Positions 54,060 to 64,000 of a stretch of DNA of 64,000 nt are shown here, piece by piece. The notes under the pieces were generated by a model. That model had not been told where the DNA came from. It made no database searches and worked only from the letters and a program-made list of their open reading frames with translations. Position 1 is the first letter of the stretch. Each line of letters starts with the position of its first letter. The DNA comes from Sporisorium sorghi (taxonomy: Eukaryota; Basidiomycota; Ustilaginomycetes; Ustilaginales; Ustilaginaceae). The position numbers were made by a program, and so were the translations under genes. Location of the stretch: the NCBI GenBank assembly GCA_023212695.1, contig JALCCG010000040.1, positions 1 through 64,000 on the forward strand. The letters are read 5' to 3'.

Positions 54060-55895
54060 ATGTCTACAGCTTCCCCCCTCCACCACGGCCACGGCAACGG
54101 CAGCTACGCCAACTCGCCTGCCCCTACCGGCGTGACTGCCCGAGACGCTGGCGTCGCAGCGGCTGCGGTCGCTGACTCGGCCGTCCGTTCCGGTTCCGTG
54201 CCTGCCTCGGCTTCCGGCAGTGCTCCCGGCTCTGCTTCTGGCTCCATCTACGGCGAAGGACACGCTCATCACACTGCCCACCACCATCACTCGGGTCACC
54301 ACGCTCACTCGCACGGAGCGCTCGCTAGCCCCGTCAACGGTGGACACAGCTCGAGCTGGTCGCCCTATGGCTATCCCTCGGCGCCCGTCTACGGAGGCAG
54401 CCCGAGCCCGTACGGCCACAATGCTTACTCGCAGTACGCCAGCGGCTACGGCTACGCCAACGGTACCGCTCACCACGTTGCCACGGCTCCCACTACGCCT
54501 GCTGCCAACGGCACCACCTACCACGCCGGCGTCAATGGCATGATGATGCACCACGGACAGCACGCTGGCTACGGATACGGCAGCCACCACCTCGGATCGC
54601 ACACGCCCACCCACACCCACAGCCACTCGTCCGCTTACTTTATGAACGGCGACGGCTCTCACAGCCACCTCAACGGCTCGGCACACCTCTCGTCGCCCTC
54701 GTACGCCTCGGCCCCGCAGTACTCGACTCAGCTGCCGCTCGCCGGACGTCACCGTGTCACCACCACGCTCTGGGAGGACGAGGGCACACTCTGCTTCCAG
54801 GTCGACGCTCGTGGCGTCTGCGTGGCCCGAAGACACGACAACAACATGATCAACGGCACCAAGTTGCTCAACGTCTGCGGCATGTCGCGTGGTAAGCGAG
54901 ACGGTATCCTCAAAAACGAGAAGGAGCGCATCGTCGTCAAGGTCGGCGCTATGCACCTCAAGGGTGTTTGGATCTCGTTTGCTCGCGCCAAGCAGCTCGC
55001 CGAGCAGAACGGCATCGCCGATGCACTCTACCCGCTCTTTGAGCCCAACATCCAGTCGTTCCTCTACCACCCGGACAACTACCCCAGGACCGCCGCTGTC
55101 ATTGCTGCGGCTCAGGAGCGACAGGCGCAGCGTCAGCGTGCTCCTGGCATGCCCAGCCCCGGCGCCAATGGCGCTTCGCAAGCACCTCCTCTCATGCGTG
55201 CCAACACCACACCATCCAACGGCGACACGTCGGGGTTTGGTAGCGGGCTGAGCAGCAGCACCAGCTGGACTGGCTCGCACGACCAGGGCCACGCCTCGGC
55301 TCCCACCACCACCCAGCCTTCGCCCACGTCGTTGCACAACGGCGCTGCCGCTCAGATGCACATGAGCTTGTCCAACCACGGCACCTCTTCGCCCACCTAC
55401 TCGCAACAGCAGCAGCAACAACAGCAGCAGTACCCCATGACCGCCGCCCAGCAACTGGCTCGACCTCCTGTTGGCGACCGACGCCACTCGACACCCATCA
55501 CGCTCAACAATGTCGCTCAGGCTGGTCACACCGACAACGCATACGGCGCTGGCAACCTCGCCTCTGCCAGCGGGCTGGTCAACGGCGCTCGCAAGGTTTC
55601 GGGCTTGAAGCGTTCTTGGAACGATGCCGAGGACCTCAACGGTTCCGCCACGGCTTCCCCGTCGGAACGCGACATGCAGCGAAGCGGCAGCGGTGGATCG
55701 AATGGCTACAAGCTTGAGGGCGATGACTCGCACAGTCCCGACACGTCGGACGACCGTCTCGCCAAGAAGAGCAAGGGTATGCCTCAGCGTGCAGGAGGTG
55801 CTGCCAATGGTGCTGCTGCTACCACCGGCATGCCTTCGCTGTCGAACAACATGCTCATGGGTGTTGGCAACGGCAACGGTATCCACCACGAGTAA
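54060..55895 (+). CDS. ust1: APSES transcription factor Ust1/StuA
   Basis: Single exon, 611 aa. The APSES DNA-binding domain (about residues 228-335) contains [59 protein letters not shown] and [20 protein letters not shown], typical of StuA/Asm1/Efg1. Flanking regions are His/Gly/Ser/Tyr-rich (N-terminal [14 protein letters not shown]) and Gln/Ser-rich with a polyQ (about 450). Near the C-terminus [12 protein letters not shown] and a basic stretch LAKKSKG could serve nuclear import. In Ustilago maydis Ust1 represses filamentation and spore-formation genes downstream of cAMP-PKA. A TTG codon upstream is not the start; ATG at 54060 is. The very long upstream region suggests complex control, as at StuA-type loci. 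Confidence 0.93.
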   Translation: MSTASPLHHGHGNGSYANSPAPTGVTARDAGVAAAAVADSAVRSGSVPASASGSAPGSASGSIYGEGHAHHTAHHHHSGHHAHSHGALASPVNGGHSSSWSPYGYPSAPVYGGSPSPYGHNAYSQYASGYGYANGTAHHVATAPTTPAANGTTYHAGVNGMMMHHGQHAGYGYGSHHLGSHTPTHTHSHSSAYFMNGDGSHSHLNGSAHLSSPSYASAPQYSTQLPLAGRHRVTTTLWEDEGTLCFQVDARGVCVARRHDNNMINGTKLLNVCGMSRGKRDGILKNEKERIVVKVGAMHLKGVWISFARAKQLAEQNGIADALYPLFEPNIQSFLYHPDNYPRTAAVIAAAQERQAQRQRAPGMPSPGANGASQAPPLMRANTTPSNGDTSGFGSGLSSSTSWTGSHDQGHASAPTTTQPSPTSLHNGAAAQMHMSLSNHGTSSPTYSQQQQQQQQQYPMTAAQQLARPPVGDRRHSTPITLNNVAQAGHTDNAYGAGNLASASGLVNGARKVSGLKRSWNDAEDLNGSATASPSERDMQRSGSGGSNGYKLEGDDSHSPDTSDDRLAKKSKGMPQRAGGAANGAAATTGMPSLSNNMLMGVGNGNGIHHE

Positions 55896-56280
55896 AAGAG
55901 AAAGACTATGAAAAACGAGAGTCCGTCTTGTCTTCTGTATGCGCATCGAGATGTGTCTTGCATCCCATTACCTCGTCGGCTCGCGCCCGTTTCGGAACTG
56001 CCCTCCCCCCGCACCGCACAAAAGTGGCTCCCTTCTCTAGCATCTGCATCTTCGTCATCCCATCATCCCATCCCCTCCGTCTTCTATTCGATAACCGCTA
56101 ATCACCTACTGTCACCCAACCCCGTCGCCACAACGTCATAACATCAACATCAAAACAACAAACAACGAACACGCACATCCATGATGTTCCTCCTCCTCTT
56201 TTTCTGTGAAATATAAATCGTCTTTGGTCTTGCTTCAGGCAATGTGTGTGTGCGGGTGTGCTTGAGCGAAGTGCAAGACG

Positions 56281-56317
56281 AAGAGGTTCGAAGAGGTTCG
56301 AAGAGGTTCGAAGAGGA
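56281..56317. repeat. 10-bp minisatellite (AAGAGGTTCG)
   Basis: 3.7 perfect tandem copies. Confidence 0.95.
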
Positions 56318-56499
56318 TCTGATATGTGTCCTTTGTCACTTTGGGCATGCGGTCATCTTGTACACTGTCAGACAGGCACATGTCCGAAGTTGATTACGTG
56401 GTCAAAGCGTCTAAAAGGTCGATGATCAGCTGCAGCTGTCATACCTTGACACGATCACATTGTCACGCGATCGATCAGAAGGTCTCCCCATGACTTTGT

Positions 56500-56830
56500 G
56501 GAATGGTCACATCGTTCAATGGTCATATCGTGAAATGGTCACATCGTCACTGTCTCGCACGGTCACTCAGTCTCAGTGACTCTCACACACTGGCACACTG
56601 TCACACGATAATCCCATGGTCTCTCTCACACCATCACAACATCACACTGTCGCACCGTCACACCGTCACACCGTCACACCGTCACACGATGACATAATCA
56701 CACAGTCACATGATCCCACGATGACGATCACAGTGGTCATCACAGCGTCAACGAGTCACAGAGTCAACGAATCACACCGTCGTACACACGATCACATCAT
56801 CTACAATGTCACTTGGTCAGAACGTCGTCT
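56500..56830. repeat. Degenerate GTCACA / CACCGTCA repeat field
   Basis: Four perfect 8-bp copies of CACCGTCA (about 56653-56685) lie within about 330 bp of diverged units of the form (A/T)GGTCACATCGT, GTCACACNGT and GATCACA. Confidence 0.8.
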
Positions 56831-57034
56831 CACGCCGTTGTACGATCATCGCACACACCGCGAACCGAGTGAGAAGATAAAAAAAAAGGTGAAAGCTGTG
56901 TTCCATCGAGGTTGGTAGCGTTCAGGTATCATTGGTTGTTGTAGAAGAAGAAACAGAAGTGAAAGACGATCTTTTGGGATGCAAGTCGCACCATCCCAAC
57001 GGCGGGTGCGCTTTGCCCGCTTTGCCCGTGGGCC

Positions 57035-60000
57035 TCAACGCTGCAACGACCTCCAAAGCGCGCTCTGGCGGAAGTGCCACTCTTCGTCCGGCACGGAAAA
57101 GACGTGGTCGAGCAATCGCTGTGCCGTCGGCCTCTTCGCAGGATCCACCTCGAAGCAGTTCTTCAAAAAGTGAGCAGCCTGCTTGCTCAGCTTCACATCC
57201 GCCGGAATCGGCGGCGCCTTGCGTTCCGCCCCGATCTTAAACATCGCCTGCACCGCCTCGTCGTCCGACCACGGCCGCCGCCCCGCAAACATCTCGAGCA
57301 CCACACACCCCAACGACCAGATGTCGATTTTCGCAGAATAGCCCTTCTTGGACAGCGAGACTACCTCGGGCGCCATCCAGAAGATCGACCCCTGCAACGA
57401 CATGTTTTCGACATTGCCGTAGATGTCGTCGGACCGTCGCACGGTGCCAAAGTCCGAGATCTTGCAGATGCCCTCGAAATCGACCAGGATGTTGTCCGCC
57501 TTCAAGTCGCGATGCAGGATGCCCTTGCTGTGGAGGTATGCGAGGCCCTCGAGGATCTGGTGCAGGAACGACTTGATCGTCGGCTCCTCGAATTTGCCGT
57601 GCTTGCGAAGACAGCTGCCCACCGACCCACCGGGAACGTACTCGAGGAAAATACTCAGGAACGTCGTCGTCTCTTCAAACCCGAGGTACGACACGATGTG
57701 CGGATGGTCCAGATCCTTGAGCGTCTCGATCTCGGACTTGAGCGCAGCAACCACGCCCTTCTGCCGCGAGTCTTCGCGATCGCTCGCCGTGCGTGGCAAC
57801 TCGACTTGCTTGACCGCAATCATCTCACCCGTCGTCGCATTCAGAGCCAGGTAGACTCGTCCGTACGTCCCCTTGCCGATCAAGTCACCTTTGACCCACT
57901 TGAACACGGGCTTTTGCGACGACGTGTCCGACGACGGTGACTCTGCCGACACGGCCGATGGCGGCGTGGCAAGCTCCTGGCCTGGCGTCATCTCCACCAC
58001 TTTGGTCCCCCAGAGCTTGGTGCTTCGTCGTCGCACCAGACCGTTGCCTGTCTCTGCGCCTTGAGCCGCAGGTCGCTTCTCGAAACGATCCAGGAATCGC
58101 TTGCGATCCTGGGCGACGAGTCGAATCGATTTCTTCAGCCGGCTGCGGTGGCTCAGAGGAGGTTCCGGACCCGGCGCCGACACCGTAGGCGGACTCGAAG
58201 CAATGCCGGCGGTCGTCTCCGACTTGGGGCTGCTCACCATCGGACTCTCGGGCACCGCGGCCGTGTCGAGCAGAGGCTTGTCGAGATCGTGCTTGGGGAA
58301 GAAGTCGTCCAGATTCTCGTACAGCTGTTCGGGCGGTGGACGGAAGGCCCAATCGTCATCTCTGCCAGCAAACGAGTTGCTGCGCGTGATGCCGCCGCTC
58401 GTCAGCGCCGAGGAAAGGTGCGAAGAGCTTGGACGCGGCGAGTTGCCGCCACCGCGCGGCAGCGTCGGCGTCACGAGCGTCGGACCAGCGGCCGGGTCGA
58501 TCGTCAGACGCAACTCGGGCCGCTTGGGACTGTTGGAAGCGTTGGCGCCGCTATGCGCTGAGGACTGCAGCAATGTGCCCTCGCCTGGCAGCAAGGTGCC
58601 GTGGTCGTCGGACGACGCCTGGTCGCTGTTAGCGTCCAGCCTCAAGGGGAGACGCGGTGCATTGACGTCCGAATCCAGCGGCTGCGCCCACGTCCCGGAC
58701 TCGCTCTCGTCATCGTCAAAGGTGCCAAACGATGCGAACGTGCCGTTCTCTTCTGGAGGCAGGTCGAGATTCGAAGCTCGCGGAGGCTCCAGCGCATCCT
58801 TGGTCTGAGGTCGTACAGGCTCGGGTGTGCTTTGCTCTGCCCGAACAGTGTCACCATCGCCACCACTGCTACCGCTGATCGCAGTGCCAGACGCGGCACC
58901 ATCGGCTTTCGGATCAATCGAACGCCACAACTTGGCCCATTCGCCGGCACGCAAAGTATCCTCGTCCTCGGACCGCCGCGCGCTTTCGCCAACTGCACTA
59001 TTGATGCTCGCAGACGCCGGATTAGACGAATCCGTCGGCGTTGTGGCCGAAGAGTGAGGCAGTTTGGGCAGAGGCCGCACATTTTCGAGCTCATCATCGG
59101 CGAGGTCGCGCCCTGGATCGGCATAAGAAGATCGATGGTCGGCGTTTATGGGCTTGGCCGAGACCGGCTCGCTCTGCGAGCTTCTGGCCGAGGTGGGTGC
59201 ACTGAACGACTCTTCGATCGAAGCGCGACTGTTGCGATCCTCGTTGGACGGCCGTCTGTGCTGAGAACTGCCTTGACTGGAGAACGACGATCCCGACGAG
59301 CGCTCGGATGCATTGGTTCGTACGGGAGGATCGCGTCGATGAGATTCAGCGCCGACCATGGCCATCGCAGACCCGACCTGCTCTTGCTGAGCATGATGAC
59401 GAGGCTGCTGCTGCTGCGGCATCGGTAGACGACCTGTAGAAGCGTTCGAGGGCTGGACTCTCATCTGCGGGCCAGCGTGACCCGCAGGCGGCGCCGGCTG
59501 CCGGTCGTGAACGCTACGTACTGGTTGCGGTTGCGGCTGCGCCGACGGGAACGACTGCGGTCGCGGAGGAGCTGCGTGGTGCGGATTCGGAACCGCAGAC
59601 CCTTGATAGCTTGGTCGCTGATGCATCGGAGGAGCAGCCGCCGGTGCGTTTGGATAGGCTGGTACGGCAGCGTACTGACCGGACTGTACAGGCTGGCGCG
59701 GATCGCGAGGACCATACGAGGGTCCAGGTGGGTGCGCATGACTTGTCTGATACGCTTGACCGGGCGAACCAACGGGCGTCTGACCGCGAATCGCTTCTTG
59801 CGTCCGCAACGTCTGTTGGACAGTCATGCCCGGCTCCAGGCGGCCAGCCTGCATCTGGAATTCCGAGACTTGGCGTGAACTTGAAGCAGGGAAGTAGCGC
59901 GTGGTGAACGGATCCTCGCGAGTACGGTACGGCGTAGCGGCGACGAAGTTGGGCTGCCCGTAAGGCCTATACATCGGATGCTGATGCATGGCCGGCTGCT

Positions 60001-62881
60001 CGTGGTAAGAGTATGGACGTGGTGTGAGCGAGCCCTGCATGGCGTTGGCATTCATACGCGGATCGTGGCCATGATACGTGTTGAAGTTGGGGCCGGAAGC
60101 AGGAGCGCGCGCTCCAAACTCGTTCACATAGCCCGGACCCATTGGTCGCGGCGTGGCTTGCCCAAACGATTGCGCCTGGTACGCTGGCGTTCCCGTGTAC
60201 GAGGCAGGAGCGCTGTACTGAGGGCGTGCCACCAGGTTGGCAGGCCGTGCCTGAATTGCATGTGCAGAGTGCGCAGCCTGAGTGTTGAAGCGAGGATCCA
60301 CTTGTCCTTGGCCGACATACGCATTCTGCATGGGCGGTGATCGGATCTGCGGCGTGCTCGACATCCTGACCGGGCCATGACTGACAAGCTGCTGACTGCT
60401 AGGGATAGCTGCCTGCGCACTGCGGTTTCGCTGCAACATTCGAGGGTCAAGACCGGACGCAGGGTCTACAAGCGGTCGACCGCTGCTCTGTGCGTCAGAG
60501 CTGTATTGTCTGTGCGAAGAGCCACCTTCGCGAGCACTTTTGCCAGCAGGCGCTGCTGTCGAGGGCCTCATGATCGCAGGCGCCGGGTAGCGGCCGTCTC
60601 GATCCATGCCTGCTTGCTTGCGCACCTCGGCCTGCGTCGTCATGGTGGACGGCTCGGACGCAGGCTGTGGCGGTCGATGCAGATCGTCCATGCTGCGTGC
60701 GTTGTGCAAAGTGAGACCAGGAGTCTGTCCCAACGTCTGCTGCCTCGAGCTGTCGCGCGCGCCTTCGTCTGAGCGTTCTTGTCGGTGACCGGATCCGTTG
60801 GCTGGAGCGTGCCAAGACCGGTTGGCGTGCGATTCTGCATCAGAGCGTGGCTTGTCATCGTCGACGTGGCTCGATCGGCAGCCACCACTGCTAGATGAGC
60901 CTGGCGCTGGAGGCACGTTGGCCGAGATCGAGCTGGACCGTTGAGTGAGGATCATGGAAGGAGTAGCGTCGCTTGTCAAGCCACTGTGTCTCGTCACAGA
61001 CTCGATTGCCGAACCGTCAGCGGAAGAGGCGATGGACCGACGATCCTGAAAGACGCTCTGGGACGCATTCGAGCCGGAGTAGGTAGGAGAGCGCAAGTCA
61101 TCGATGGGCGGAGCACTTGGAAGCGCGCGCCTTGTCTGCGCTTTGGAACGGGTCAAGCTGCTACCCGAGTTGCGGTTCGAGCCCTCATGACTTGCGTCGG
61201 CACCAAACATATCGGGATAGACCAGGGCGTCACTCAAGGAGCTCTTGGAGGACTGGCTTTCCGTTCGAAGATGTTGGCTGGCAGCTGAGCCGGCGCCGGA
61301 AGTTCTCCGCACGTCGTTAATCGCCCTTTGGGGCACGATGACAGAGGTTGGCGGCGGCATGGCTCGCACCGTAGAATTTTGCGGTGGTGCGGTCTGCTGC
61401 ACCAAGAACTTGAGGGTGCCGCGATCGTCTCCCATCTGCAGACACAACACGAGCAGAGCATCGTCGCTGACGACAGGTCCAGTGGCTTCCGATTGACCAA
61501 TCTCGGTGCGGAAAAGCTGGAAGCTCGAATGATCCGCGTCAAAGAGATGGAGCTTGGCAAACATCCTCTCCTTAATCGCATCCGCCGAGTCTACGCCGGA
61601 GATGTCGACAACGGAAAACCTCTCGTTGTCGTCGGTGACCTGGATGAGGACACGTTCGAACAAGCTCGACGTCCTGCGATGCGATGCGACAGATCTCTGG
61701 CCACTTGCAATGCGGGGCGAGTCGACGACCGGACCTGCAGATGGTGCCTGAGACGGTCCTGGTGATTCCGGTGCGAGATACGGGAGCTCTTCTACCTCGT
61801 CCTGCTGAGGCGCATTCGCCAGCTGGTCAGGCGCGGGTATTGACGTATAAGCTGGTGCCGAAGGAAGTGGCTGCGGCGTGCTCATGGAAGCTGGCGGCTC
61901 TCCGCTCGGAGTTGCAGGCGTGCGGCATTCCGAGTCGGTGGTTGGCGATTGCGAAGGGGAGGCCTGCGAGATGAAGGAGTCGGATGGCGAGGTGCGAGCC
62001 GTGTCAAAGGCGTCCGCTGATTCAGGTGTTAGCCCGACCGGAGGCGAGGCTTGGCTGGCAGAGCGACGGGAGTGAGACGCCGAGCTAGGCTGCTGCTCCG
62101 AGGTGGCGGTGCGCGTGTGGTGAACCTTGCGTCCGAAGCGCTCCCAAACGTTTCCGACATGCTCGAAAACGCTGCTGGGTCTCCTGGGCTTGACGGAAGT
62201 CTCGCCGTCCTGGATCCTCGAAGTTGTAGAGATGGAGAGATTGCCGGGAGAAGAGGGGCGTAGAGAAGAAAAGAAACCGCCTCCGCCAGTAGTGGGCCTG
62301 GTGGACAGGGTGGGCGACATGGGCGTCGTTGATGAGGTAGCAGGCCCTGAAGCGACGGCGCTGATGGACGACCTCCGAGTGGACAGGGCATCACGAGCAG
62401 GATCAGCAAGATGAGATGCGGACTGAACACCATCGGGCAATGGAGGAGGCGTCTGAGCGGCGTTGACGAGGAGGGATGGTTCGGTCGGTGCGCCGGTGAA
62501 GGTGATGGTGGGGCTGGTGCCAGACGAAGAGCGATTGGGCGCTTGAAAGTAGAGCTTGGTGAAGTCGGAAGGCGACACGGAGCGTTCAGGGCTGGCCATA
62601 TGGCCATGATGCGACACTACGGATGCGCTATCGGGTTGTGGCGGCTCTGCGGGCGTCTGACTGCCTGGAGCAGCAGTGGTAGCGACTGAGCTGGCGGAGC
62701 GGAGCCTGGACATGGCGGGTGCAGCGCTAGCTGTGGAGCTGCGCGGAGGATGTTGCTCGGTTGGCGACTTTGTGCTGGCGTCCCAGTGAAGATACGAGTC
62801 GGTGCTGGAATGCAGCTGCCAAGTTGGGTCGTGCTGTGAGGCGCCCGGACTGGCAACAAACGAGTCGGGATGGTAGGACAT
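57035..62881 (-). CDS. bck1: Bck1/Mkh1-type MAP kinase kinase kinase
   Basis: Single exon of 1948 aa from the ATG of MSYHPDSFVA (62881); an upstream ATG (62962) would add 27 residues. The C-terminal kinase domain (about 1660-1940) has GKGTYGRVYL, the lysine in MIAVKQVEL, LHRDLKADN, SDFGTVRR, a GSIFWMAPEVV activation-segment end and DIWSLGCVVLE, the set seen in Bck1/Mkh1/Ste11-group kinases. Near residues 400-490 a folded stretch (SLFERVLIQVTDDNERFSVV then DISGVDSADAIKERMFAKL) resembles a Ras-association/ubiquitin-like domain. The rest is long disordered Ser/Pro/Gln-rich sequence. Bck1 acts under Rho1/Pkc1 in the cell-wall integrity pathway, feeding Mkk1 and Slt2. The family is usually 1400-1500 aa, so this one is extended. 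Confidence 0.9.
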   Translation of the reverse strand: MSYHPDSFVASPGASQHDPTWQLHSSTDSYLHWDASTKSPTEQHPPRSSTASAAPAMSRLRSASSVATTAAPGSQTPAEPPQPDSASVVSHHGHMASPERSVSPSDFTKLYFQAPNRSSSGTSPTITFTGAPTEPSLLVNAAQTPPPLPDGVQSASHLADPARDALSTRRSSISAVASGPATSSTTPMSPTLSTRPTTGGGGFFSSLRPSSPGNLSISTTSRIQDGETSVKPRRPSSVFEHVGNVWERFGRKVHHTRTATSEQQPSSASHSRRSASQASPPVGLTPESADAFDTARTSPSDSFISQASPSQSPTTDSECRTPATPSGEPPASMSTPQPLPSAPAYTSIPAPDQLANAPQQDEVEELPYLAPESPGPSQAPSAGPVVDSPRIASGQRSVASHRRTSSLFERVLIQVTDDNERFSVVDISGVDSADAIKERMFAKLHLFDADHSSFQLFRTEIGQSEATGPVVSDDALLVLCLQMGDDRGTLKFLVQQTAPPQNSTVRAMPPPTSVIVPQRAINDVRRTSGAGSAASQHLRTESQSSKSSLSDALVYPDMFGADASHEGSNRNSGSSLTRSKAQTRRALPSAPPIDDLRSPTYSGSNASQSVFQDRRSIASSADGSAIESVTRHSGLTSDATPSMILTQRSSSISANVPPAPGSSSSGGCRSSHVDDDKPRSDAESHANRSWHAPANGSGHRQERSDEGARDSSRQQTLGQTPGLTLHNARSMDDLHRPPQPASEPSTMTTQAEVRKQAGMDRDGRYPAPAIMRPSTAAPAGKSAREGGSSHRQYSSDAQSSGRPLVDPASGLDPRMLQRNRSAQAAIPSSQQLVSHGPVRMSSTPQIRSPPMQNAYVGQGQVDPRFNTQAAHSAHAIQARPANLVARPQYSAPASYTGTPAYQAQSFGQATPRPMGPGYVNEFGARAPASGPNFNTYHGHDPRMNANAMQGSLTPRPYSYHEQPAMHQHPMYRPYGQPNFVAATPYRTREDPFTTRYFPASSSRQVSEFQMQAGRLEPGMTVQQTLRTQEAIRGQTPVGSPGQAYQTSHAHPPGPSYGPRDPRQPVQSGQYAAVPAYPNAPAAAPPMHQRPSYQGSAVPNPHHAAPPRPQSFPSAQPQPQPVRSVHDRQPAPPAGHAGPQMRVQPSNASTGRLPMPQQQQPRHHAQQEQVGSAMAMVGAESHRRDPPVRTNASERSSGSSFSSQGSSQHRRPSNEDRNSRASIEESFSAPTSARSSQSEPVSAKPINADHRSSYADPGRDLADDELENVRPLPKLPHSSATTPTDSSNPASASINSAVGESARRSEDEDTLRAGEWAKLWRSIDPKADGAASGTAISGSSGGDGDTVRAEQSTPEPVRPQTKDALEPPRASNLDLPPEENGTFASFGTFDDDESESGTWAQPLDSDVNAPRLPLRLDANSDQASSDDHGTLLPGEGTLLQSSAHSGANASNSPKRPELRLTIDPAAGPTLVTPTLPRGGGNSPRPSSSHLSSALTSGGITRSNSFAGRDDDWAFRPPPEQLYENLDDFFPKHDLDKPLLDTAAVPESPMVSSPKSETTAGIASSPPTVSAPGPEPPLSHRSRLKKSIRLVAQDRKRFLDRFEKRPAAQGAETGNGLVRRRSTKLWGTKVVEMTPGQELATPPSAVSAESPSSDTSSQKPVFKWVKGDLIGKGTYGRVYLALNATTGEMIAVKQVELPRTASDREDSRQKGVVAALKSEIETLKDLDHPHIVSYLGFEETTTFLSIFLEYVPGGSVGSCLRKHGKFEEPTIKSFLHQILEGLAYLHSKGILHRDLKADNILVDFEGICKISDFGTVRRSDDIYGNVENMSLQGSIFWMAPEVVSLSKKGYSAKIDIWSLGCVVLEMFAGRRPWSDDEAVQAMFKIGAERKAPPIPADVKLSKQAAHFLKNCFEVDPAKRPTAQRLLDHVFSVPDEEWHFRQSALWRSLQR

Positions 62882-63731
62882 GGTGATGGTGTGCGAGCGG
62901 GAAAGAGCACGGATGGCTAGGTGCACATCTGATCTCGCTTTGAACGACGATAGCGCCCGCAAGCGACTCTACTCGGCAATGACCCTATTCAGGAGATGCT
63001 GCTGATGTTCATTGGGTGTGCATGGCTTTCAGAGCGAAAAGGCGGGAATCAATGTTCGAAGGATGCAAGGCGGATAGTTCGAAGTTGAGAGGCGACGAGA
63101 GGGCGTCAGCGCTGAATGGACCGGAAAAGGCCTACGACGATGGTGTTGGAAAGGAGCGTTGCTGGTGAGGATGTGCGAGGGAGGTGAGATGAAACGAGAT
63201 GACCGAGTACATTCGAGTCGGCGGCGGTTGGCAGTGTTGCCGACGCTGGATCCAAAAGGACAGGAAGGAGATAAATCGAATCGCTGCAACAAGCCAGACC
63301 GAGGCTGTTAGATGCGACAAGAGGTAACGTCGAGCTGAGGATCCGAAGGAGTCGAAACCCAGCGATGATTGCTAGGCTGAACGTATGCGGTCGAGACTGA
63401 CGAAAGATGCCAAGAGACGCTCGACAGAAGCCAGCGCTGCTGAAAGCCCCAAAGCCGGGCCGAAGAGTAGAGAAGAGAAGGGTGGAATGAGAAAGAATGA
63501 TGGTCAAGAAAAGCAAGTTGTCGATGCCATTCAGCTAAGCGAGTGAGCGAGTGAGCGAGGCCCGAATTGCAGCTCGAGTGTGTGTGTGTGTGTGTGCTGC
63601 TGCTGCTGCTGCAGAGAGAGAGAGAGAGAGAGANNNNNNNNNNNNNNNNNNNNNNNNNNNNNNNNNNNNNNNNNNNNNNNNNNNNNNNNNNNNNNNNNNN
63701 NNNNNNNNNNNNNNNNNNNNNNNNNNNNNNC

Positions 63732-63764
<33 letters not shown>

Positions 63765-63881
63765 AAGAGCGTGCGTGCGTGCGTGTGTACGTGCTGCTGC
63801 CTGAGAGGACACTGCGCCCTGAACTGGAATGCGGCACCCGCTCACTCTCGCAAGAGAAAAAAGAAATAAATTGCAAAATGC

Positions 63882-63915
<34 letters not shown>

Positions 63916-64000
63916 CTTGAGAAGCGACTCTCTTCTTTCGGTACAGGGCGCGCTGCAGGACGTGTGCGCGAGTGCGAGCGTGTGTGCACGGCAAGCTTCA
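62882..64000. other. bck1 promoter and window edge
   Basis: Contains TG and CTG micro-repeats (63577-63612), the GA microsatellite with the N gap, GCGT repeats (about 63767-63785) and a run of 30 A at 63883-63912. No gene before the window ends. Confidence 0.65.
63613..63754. repeat. GA microsatellite containing an assembly gap
   Basis: GA repeat on both sides of 97 N (63634-63730). The true length is unknown; the gap is probably a failed read through the repeat. Confidence 0.95.

Larger units (their letters stand above)
55896..57034. other. Spacer between convergent ust1 and bck1, rich in short tandem repeats
   Basis: 1.1 kb between two 3' ends. AT-rich 3' UTR-like sequence (56150-56215), TG repeat near 56242, a 10-bp minisatellite and a long degenerate GTCACA-type repeat field; no gene. 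Confidence 0.7.

Noticed and set aside
54027..55946. 639-aa minus-strand open frame covering all of ust1
   Set aside because: Mirror of the strong codon bias of ust1; the APSES domain is on the plus strand and the antisense protein has no recognisable feature.

Overview
The window looks like nuclear DNA of a smut fungus (Ustilaginales; Ustilago, Sporisorium or Moesziomyces type). It is GC-rich and gene-dense, with few and short introns (mostly 72-125 nt). The proteins are fungal, including an APSES regulator resembling Ust1/StuA of Ustilago maydis and a Bck1-type MAPKKK. Long poly(A) tracts and CT/GA microsatellites fill the promoters. There is no bacterial, viral or organellar sequence. One run of 97 N bases (63634-63730) is an assembly gap inside a GA microsatellite.

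Layout, left to right. 1-6.4 kb (all minus): 5' part of mcm4, cdc20/slp1, and an 826-aa nuclear-looking protein. 8.3-11.1 kb: a tandem CCCH zinc-finger protein converging on a Nur1-like inner nuclear membrane protein. 11.1-13.1 kb carries no convincing protein gene but holds a candidate intron-encoded box C/D snoRNA (about 12200-12300). 13.1-21 kb: Rab11/Ypt3 followed by the proteasome activator Blm10/PA200. 21-25 kb: an MFS sugar transporter, a DUF5427 (Mtc1/FAM114-like) protein and a 56-aa spliced TUDOR-like protein. 26.3-27.8 kb: an LIP-family lipase without signal peptide. 27.8-31.6 kb: a long gene-poor stretch with a 305-bp MITE-like element. 31.6-33.3 kb: a second sugar transporter. 33.4-34.7 kb: a decayed non-LTR retrotransposon endonuclease fragment broken by a stop codon and a perfect 33-bp inverted repeat. 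35.6-41.4 kb: a 1951-aa Q/A/P-rich protein. 42.6-49.6 kb: a PCI-domain Thp1/PCID2/Csn12 protein, a Bud21/Utp16-like nucleolar protein and an Rxt2-like protein. 49.6-54 kb: long upstream region of the APSES gene ust1 (54.06-55.9 kb). 55.9-57 kb: minisatellite-rich spacer. 57-62.9 kb: the Bck1-like MAPKKK, then its promoter and the gap.

The genes are mostly independent housekeeping functions (replication licensing, anaphase control, proteasome, vesicle traffic, ribosome biogenesis, mRNA export and decay) plus two regulators of morphogenesis (ust1, bck1). No biosynthetic or effector cluster is visible. The most noteworthy non-annotated signal is the snoRNA candidate. It has consensus C and D boxes, a 17-bp terminal stem, and antisense elements to one continuous stretch of 25S rRNA near the peptidyl-transferase region, and it sits inside a well-formed intron. 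All functional names come from motif recognition by eye; no database search was run.
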